Source of the DNA: Bacteroidota bacterium
GTDB lineage: Bacteria; Bacteroidota; Bacteroidia; B-17B0; B-17BO
DNA length: 10,079 nucleotides
NCBI GenBank assembly: GCA_025356715.1
Contig: JANXRU010000394.1
Location: 1-10,079 of the forward strand
Direction: 5' to 3'
In this document: positions 6,804 to 10,079 of the stretch, in pieces
How the letters are laid out: every line of letters begins with the position of its first letter
How positions within the stretch are numbered: position 1 is the stretch's first letter
Made by a program: the position numbers and the translations under genes
Notes under the pieces: generated by a model
What the model saw: only the letters and a program-made list of their open reading frames with translations
Told to the model about the DNA's origin: nothing
Databases searched by the model: none

Positions 6804-8711
6804 ATGCAACATACAAAAGCAGAAAAAGTTTTAGTAGTAGGTTGGGATGCAGCAGACTGGGATATTATCAACCCTTTGCTTTCTCAAAACAAAATGCCTC
6901 ATTTACAAAAATTAATACATCAAGGCGCTTCTGGAACGATACAAACTCTTCAACCTGCTTTATCTCCTATGCTTTGGACATCCATTGCTACAGGCAAAAC
7001 AGCTAATAAGCATGGTATTTTAGGATTTATAGAGCCTGATTTAGAAACTGGAAATCCACGTCCTGCAAGTGTTACATCCCGTCAGTGTAAAGCCATTTGG
7101 AATATCTTAACTCAACACCATTTAAAAACAAACGTCATCGGCTGGTGGCCTAGTCACCCAGCTGAACCAATTAACGGTGTAGCTGTATCTAATTTATTTA
7201 CAAAAAATGACAAAGATAAAAACGTTATAACATCCAGTGTTTACCCTCAATCGTGGGAAGAGCGTATTGCAAATTGCAGAGTATATGCTGAGGATATTTC
7301 ATTAACAGAATTGTTGAATTTTGTTCCTAAAGCTCTAACAATCAATCAAAACAACGATAAACATTTACATAGTTTAGCGGCTTTATTAGCAAATGCTAAA
7401 AGCATACAAGAAGCCACTAAAGAAATTATATCAAACACGGATTGGGATTTTACAGCGGTGTATTTTGATGTGATTGACCAAATGTGTCATACGTTTATGA
7501 AATTCTATCCGCCACAAATGGCAAGAGTCCCAAATGATTATTATGAGTTGTATAATCAGGTGGTTAACCAAATGTATATATACCATGATACGATGTTGGG
7601 CGAATTATTGGGCATAGCTGGTGATGACACAACCGTGATGGTATTATCTGATCATGGTTTTTATTCTAATCAATTACGCCCTATTCGTTTACCAAACGAT
7701 CCTGCTTCTCCGTCCTTAGAACATGCGCCTTTTGGCATGTTATGTATTAAAGGAACTGAAATAAAAAAAGAAACTATTATTCATGGCGCTTCATTATTAG
7801 ACATTACACCTACTCTTTTAAATTTATTTTCTTTACCCTGCGCTGAAGACATGGATGGCATTATTCTAACAGACATCTTCACACACGAAAAAAATATCAG
7901 TAAAATAAAAAGTTGGGAAACCATTGAGGGAAGCTGTGGCATGCATAAAGGAAGGGAAACAGAGCAATCATGGCAATCAGCAGCCGCTATGTTTCAATTG
8001 ATGGAGTTAGGTTACATTCAAAAATTTGAAACAAACAAAGAACAAACACTCAAAAAAATCATTAACGAATCACACTATTACCTCTCTACTGTATTAATGA
8101 GTATACAGCAATATGATGAGGCTTATACATTGTTGCATCAACTGCACCACGAAAACACATCAACGCTTCGTTATTCGTTGAAATTAGCGGCGTGTTTACA
8201 ATACCTAAACAAACAGGAAGAAGCTAAACTAATAATAGATTCCATTAGAAAAACACATGCAAGGGAACTGCCACCTGATTTAATTTTAGAGGCGATTGGT
8301 TGTTCTGGAGAAAACGAACATGCCAAAGCGTTAGACTTATTTTTAACCGCTGAAAAAGAAATTAAACACTTGCATCAGCTATATACCATGATTGGTAACG
8401 AATGTGCTGTACTAAAAAATTGGGTGTTAGCAGAAACTTATTACAAAAAAACATTAACCTTACAAGCTATTGACATCAAGGCTTTGGTTAATTTAGTATA
8501 CGTTTTAAAACAACAACAAAAAGCCACTACAGAGTTTGATGCCTTGCTTACAAAACTCACCAAAAAACAAACCGTTGATTTCATTAACACATATGATGGA
8601 TTAAATGAATTAGATTTTAATACAGATAGAGTAATTGATTTTAGGAAATACCAACTCATCATTCGCCTATTTTTAGAGCAATTTCATAAAGGTGTAAAGC
8701 AATTGAAATAA
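6804..8711 (+). CDS. Alkaline-phosphatase-superfamily phosphohydrolase/phosphodiesterase with TPR-like C-terminus
   Basis: This 635-residue protein has two parts. Residues about 8-375 match the type I phosphodiesterase/nucleotide pyrophosphatase family (pfam01663; COG3379-like predicted phosphohydrolases). The metal-site residues are recognisable: Asp15 (GWDAADWD), a Ser54 nucleophile candidate in the segment LSPMLWTSIATG, Asp225 and His229 (DQMCH), Asp283-His284 (SDHG) and His307 (EHAPFG). Residues about 420-600 are helical and repeat-like, with Tyr/Ala/Leu patterns such as QQYDEAYTLL and NWVLAETYYKKTL, consistent with several degenerate tetratricopeptide repeats. There is no signal peptide or membrane segment, so it should be cytoplasmic, unlike most secreted phosphatases of this superfamily. 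It starts 7 bases after the ligase stop and closes the cluster. Hydrolysis or transfer of a phosphate ester on an intermediate is inferred; the substrate is unknown. Confidence 0.85.
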   Translation: MQHTKAEKVLVVGWDAADWDIINPLLSQNKMPHLQKLIHQGASGTIQTLQPALSPMLWTSIATGKTANKHGILGFIEPDLETGNPRPASVTSRQCKAIWNILTQHHLKTNVIGWWPSHPAEPINGVAVSNLFTKNDKDKNVITSSVYPQSWEERIANCRVYAEDISLTELLNFVPKALTINQNNDKHLHSLAALLANAKSIQEATKEIISNTDWDFTAVYFDVIDQMCHTFMKFYPPQMARVPNDYYELYNQVVNQMYIYHDTMLGELLGIAGDDTTVMVLSDHGFYSNQLRPIRLPNDPASPSLEHAPFGMLCIKGTEIKKETIIHGASLLDITPTLLNLFSLPCAEDMDGIILTDIFTHEKNISKIKSWETIEGSCGMHKGRETEQSWQSAAAMFQLMELGYIQKFETNKEQTLKKIINESHYYLSTVLMSIQQYDEAYTLLHQLHHENTSTLRYSLKLAACLQYLNKQEEAKLIIDSIRKTHARELPPDLILEAIGCSGENEHAKALDLFLTAEKEIKHLHQLYTMIGNECAVLKNWVLAETYYKKTLTLQAIDIKALVNLVYVLKQQQKATTEFDALLTKLTKKQTVDFINTYDGLNELDFNTDRVIDFRKYQLIIRLFLEQFHKGVKQLK

Positions 8712-8740
8712 ATTATTAGATCAGATAATAACAGACTATT

Positions 8741-9154
8741 ATGACAATTACAGAAATAGAAAACGAAATTATTGACGAGTTTGAATTATTTGGTGATGAC
8801 TGGGAAGGTAAATATGAGCACTTAATAGAATTAGGAAAATCCTTACCAAAAATAAAAGAAGATTACAAAACCGACGAACGCCTTATTAAAGGCTGTCAAA
8901 GCAAAGTATGGTTGCATTCGGAAAAACATGGTGATGAAATTATTTATACCGCTGATAGCGATGCTATTATTACTAAGGGAATGGTTGCCTTAATGATTCG
9001 CGTGTTATCTCATCAAACTCCACAAACCATTATCAACTCTAACTTAGATTTTATTAATAAAATTGGACTAACAGAACACTTATCGCCAACACGCGCAAAT
9101 GGCTTGGTAAGCATGATTAAGCAGATGAAATTAGATGCAATGGCATTGCAGTAA
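8741..9154 (+). CDS. sufE: SufE family cysteine desulfurase-associated sulfur acceptor
   Basis: This 137-residue cytoplasmic protein accepts persulfide sulfur from the cysteine desulfurase SufS and passes it to the Suf scaffold for Fe-S cluster assembly. The diagnostic segment is RLIKGCQSKVWL, in which Cys52 is the sulfur-carrying residue. The N-terminal helix, the downstream Asp-Ser-Asp/Ile-Thr-Lys-Gly region and the C-terminal LSPTRANGL are all typical of the family, and the length is normal. The start is 29 bases after the phosphohydrolase stop, so read-through from the cluster is possible, but the function is housekeeping and no sufS or sufBCD gene is present. None of the upstream enzymes shows an Fe-S motif, so a functional link is not supported. 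The next gene converges from the other strand. Confidence 0.95.
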   Translation: MTITEIENEIIDEFELFGDDWEGKYEHLIELGKSLPKIKEDYKTDERLIKGCQSKVWLHSEKHGDEIIYTADSDAIITKGMVALMIRVLSHQTPQTIINSNLDFINKIGLTEHLSPTRANGLVSMIKQMKLDAMALQ

Positions 9155-9208
9155 ATAAAACCGCTGACGAGTATATAAACTTAAAATTTAATGACTTATT
9201 TTTTAGTA

Positions 9209-9312
9209 TTCGTTCGTTATTGCGAACGAAACGCAGTGTAGTGAAGTAATCTCAACCCCAACATGATAGAATTTTTTTGAAATTGCTTCGTCGTACCTCC
9301 TCGCAACGATGA
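9209..9312. repeat. Imperfect palindromic intergenic repeat between convergent genes
   Basis: The convergent gap between sufE and the DUF2147 gene holds two related arms in opposite orientation. The left arm (about 9211-9254) runs from a cgttattgcga-like end to gaagtaatctca. The right arm (about 9278-9311), read on the opposite strand, runs tcatcgttgcga to gaagcaatttca. Their outer and inner ends match closely while the middles differ by small insertions and substitutions, so the RNA could fold into a long imperfect hairpin. Nested in the left arm is a perfect 8-base stem (9209-9216 with 9223-9230) with a 6-base loop. The element is richer in G+C than the surrounding intergenic DNA. This structure is typical of dispersed REP- or MITE-like intergenic repeats, and it may also serve as a terminator for both converging genes. 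Confidence 0.6.
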
Positions 9313-9316
9313 AAAT

Positions 9317-9736
9317 TTACTTAACCTTAACCCAAAACGTTGTTCTGCCTAGTAAGGAAACGCCAATAAATCCGCGGACACTTAAATTTCCTTTTTCATC
9401 GCGCGTAATTTTACAACTGTAAGTCTTTCCGTTTTTTGGATCATAAATAGTACCATTATGCCATAAATCAGAGCCATTAAAGTCAAATGATTTCAAAATT
9501 TCTTTGCCTCTCAATGGTTGAGATTGTTGTTTTATATCAGGATTATTCGTGTCTAATTTACCTTCCGTTTTAGTCCATAATAATTTACCAAAATACTTAG
9601 CGTCACGTTTTGTAATTTCCACCATGCCTTCGTTTTTATCTGTCATGTAGGTTCCTATAAGATCATCTGCTTTATGCACTTGGGCCCAAGTTGCTATTGA
9701 ACAAAACAATAGAAGGGTAGCAATAATTTTTTTCAT
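9317..9736 (-). CDS. DUF2147 family secreted/periplasmic protein
   Basis: This 139-residue protein starts with a clear Sec signal peptide: two Lys, the hydrophobic stretch IIATLLLFCSIA, then a likely cleavage site after Ala18 in TWAQ. The mature part matches DUF2147 (COG4731): DLIGTYMTDKNEGMVEI near its start, GKLLW, a central region of the YDPKNGKTYSCKI type, and the closing GFIGVSLLGRTTFW. Members are small periplasmic or envelope proteins with a predicted beta-rich fold. Their biochemical function is not established. The ATG at 9736 lies 15 bases downstream, on the minus strand, of the stop of the T9SS-sorted gene, so both may be on one transcript. A weak TATATTTA box lies at 9741-9748 (read on the minus strand), so an own promoter cannot be excluded. 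Confidence 0.92.
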   Translation of the reverse strand: MKKIIATLLLFCSIATWAQVHKADDLIGTYMTDKNEGMVEITKRDAKYFGKLLWTKTEGKLDTNNPDIKQQSQPLRGKEILKSFDFNGSDLWHNGTIYDPKNGKTYSCKITRDEKGNLSVRGFIGVSLLGRTTFWVKVK

Positions 9737-9751
9737 CCGATAAATATAAAA

Positions 9752-10079
9752 TTAATTAATCACAATTTTATGATTGATCCTATAATTATTAAAGGTTAAT
9801 CCTTTTAGTACATATATACCTTTAGGTAACGGCAGGTTTAATTGTACAGCCTTATCATTAACTTCTTGATAAACTACTTGTTTGCCAAGCATATCATAAA
9901 TTTCAATATAAATAATAACATCCTTGTTTGATTTGATCGTTATTGTTTCTGTCGTTGGATTGGGATAAATTGAAATATCATGATTGCTATATAATTCGTT
10001 AATGCCAACAATTTGAGAAATTTTCCAAGTACTATTAAATCGCTTGGTTGAAGAAATACCAGTTGTTACATAAAATGCA
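9752..10079 (-). CDS. C-terminal part of a T9SS-sorted surface/secreted protein (5' end outside window)
   Basis: The minus-strand frame ending at TAA (9752-9754) stays open to the right edge and gives the last 108 residues of a larger protein. Near its middle is the sequence ISIYPNPTTETITIKS, the hallmark start of a type A T9SS C-terminal sorting domain (TIGR04183 / Por_Secre_tail). It continues with IEIYDMLGKQVV and LPLPKGIYVLKG, and ends in a short basic strand NHKIVIN. This domain directs export across the outer membrane by the type IX secretion system, after which it is removed. The part before it (GISSTKRFNSTWKISQIVGINEL) gives no clue to the passenger function. The domain is the strongest taxonomic marker in the window, since T9SS is essentially confined to Bacteroidota. 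The frame was found by direct translation and has no internal stops. Confidence 0.9.
   Translation of the reverse strand, partial: AFYVTTGISSTKRFNSTWKISQIVGINELYSNHDISIYPNPTTETITIKSNKDVIIYIEIYDMLGKQVVYQEVNDKAVQLNLPLPKGIYVLKGLTFNNYRINHKIVIN

Noticed and set aside
8713..8731. TTATTA / TAATAA inverted repeat between the phosphohydrolase and sufE, considered as a terminator or operator
   Set aside because: The stem is only six A/T pairs with no G+C and no following T tract, so it is too weak for an intrinsic terminator and is expected by chance at this base composition.
8741..9154. sufE as a functional member of the biosynthetic cluster, for example as a sulfur donor for the product
   Set aside because: It is a normal-length, canonical SufE, and no thioamide, thiocarboxylate or sulfur-insertion enzyme is visible upstream. 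Proximity alone does not support a link.
9741..9765. Minus-strand TTG / TATATTTA promoter for the DUF2147 gene
   Set aside because: The 14-base spacing is too short for the usual Bacteroidota promoter, and the boxes overlap the end of the upstream gene, so I did not list it as a separate feature.

Overview
The window looks like a piece of a low-GC Bacteroidota chromosome, probably from the class Flavobacteriia. The evidence is a type IX secretion (T9SS) C-terminal sorting domain at the right edge, a DUF2147 periplasmic protein, start codons without Shine-Dalgarno sequences, and strongly A+T-rich coding and intergenic DNA. The genus cannot be read from the sequence.

Layout. Positions 2-295 hold the tail of a very basic protein that begins outside the window. 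After a 123-base A+T-rich leader, seven plus-strand genes run from 419 to 8711 with junctions of -1, 11, 15, 0, 38 and 7 bases, which is an operon-like arrangement. They encode an ABC ATPase, an ABC-2 permease with a large extracytoplasmic domain, a free-standing acyl carrier protein, a condensation-domain/acyltransferase-like protein with an NHxxxDG motif, an FAD-dependent oxidoreductase (FAD_oxidored family), an ANL-superfamily acyl-activating enzyme, and a cytoplasmic alkaline-phosphatase-superfamily hydrolase with a TPR-like C-terminus. A sufE gene follows 29 bases later. It is a housekeeping Fe-S assembly gene that may or may not be co-transcribed. On the minus strand, converging on sufE, are a DUF2147 gene and, upstream of it, a truncated T9SS-cargo gene. 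The 162-base convergent gap between sufE and DUF2147 holds an imperfect palindromic repeat.

How the genes may work together (inference). The ANL enzyme would adenylate a carboxylic acid, probably not an alpha-amino acid, and load it on the dedicated carrier protein. The FAD enzyme could oxidise or reduce the bound or released intermediate. The condensation-like enzyme would transfer the acyl group to an alcohol or amine acceptor. The phosphohydrolase could remove or transfer a phosphate group, and the ABC pair would export the product. No ketosynthase, modular NRPS, thioesterase or phosphopantetheinyl transferase is visible, so this would be a minimal, non-modular acyl-conjugation and export cassette. 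I do not recognise it as a characterised pathway, and it is the best candidate for an undescribed system in this window.
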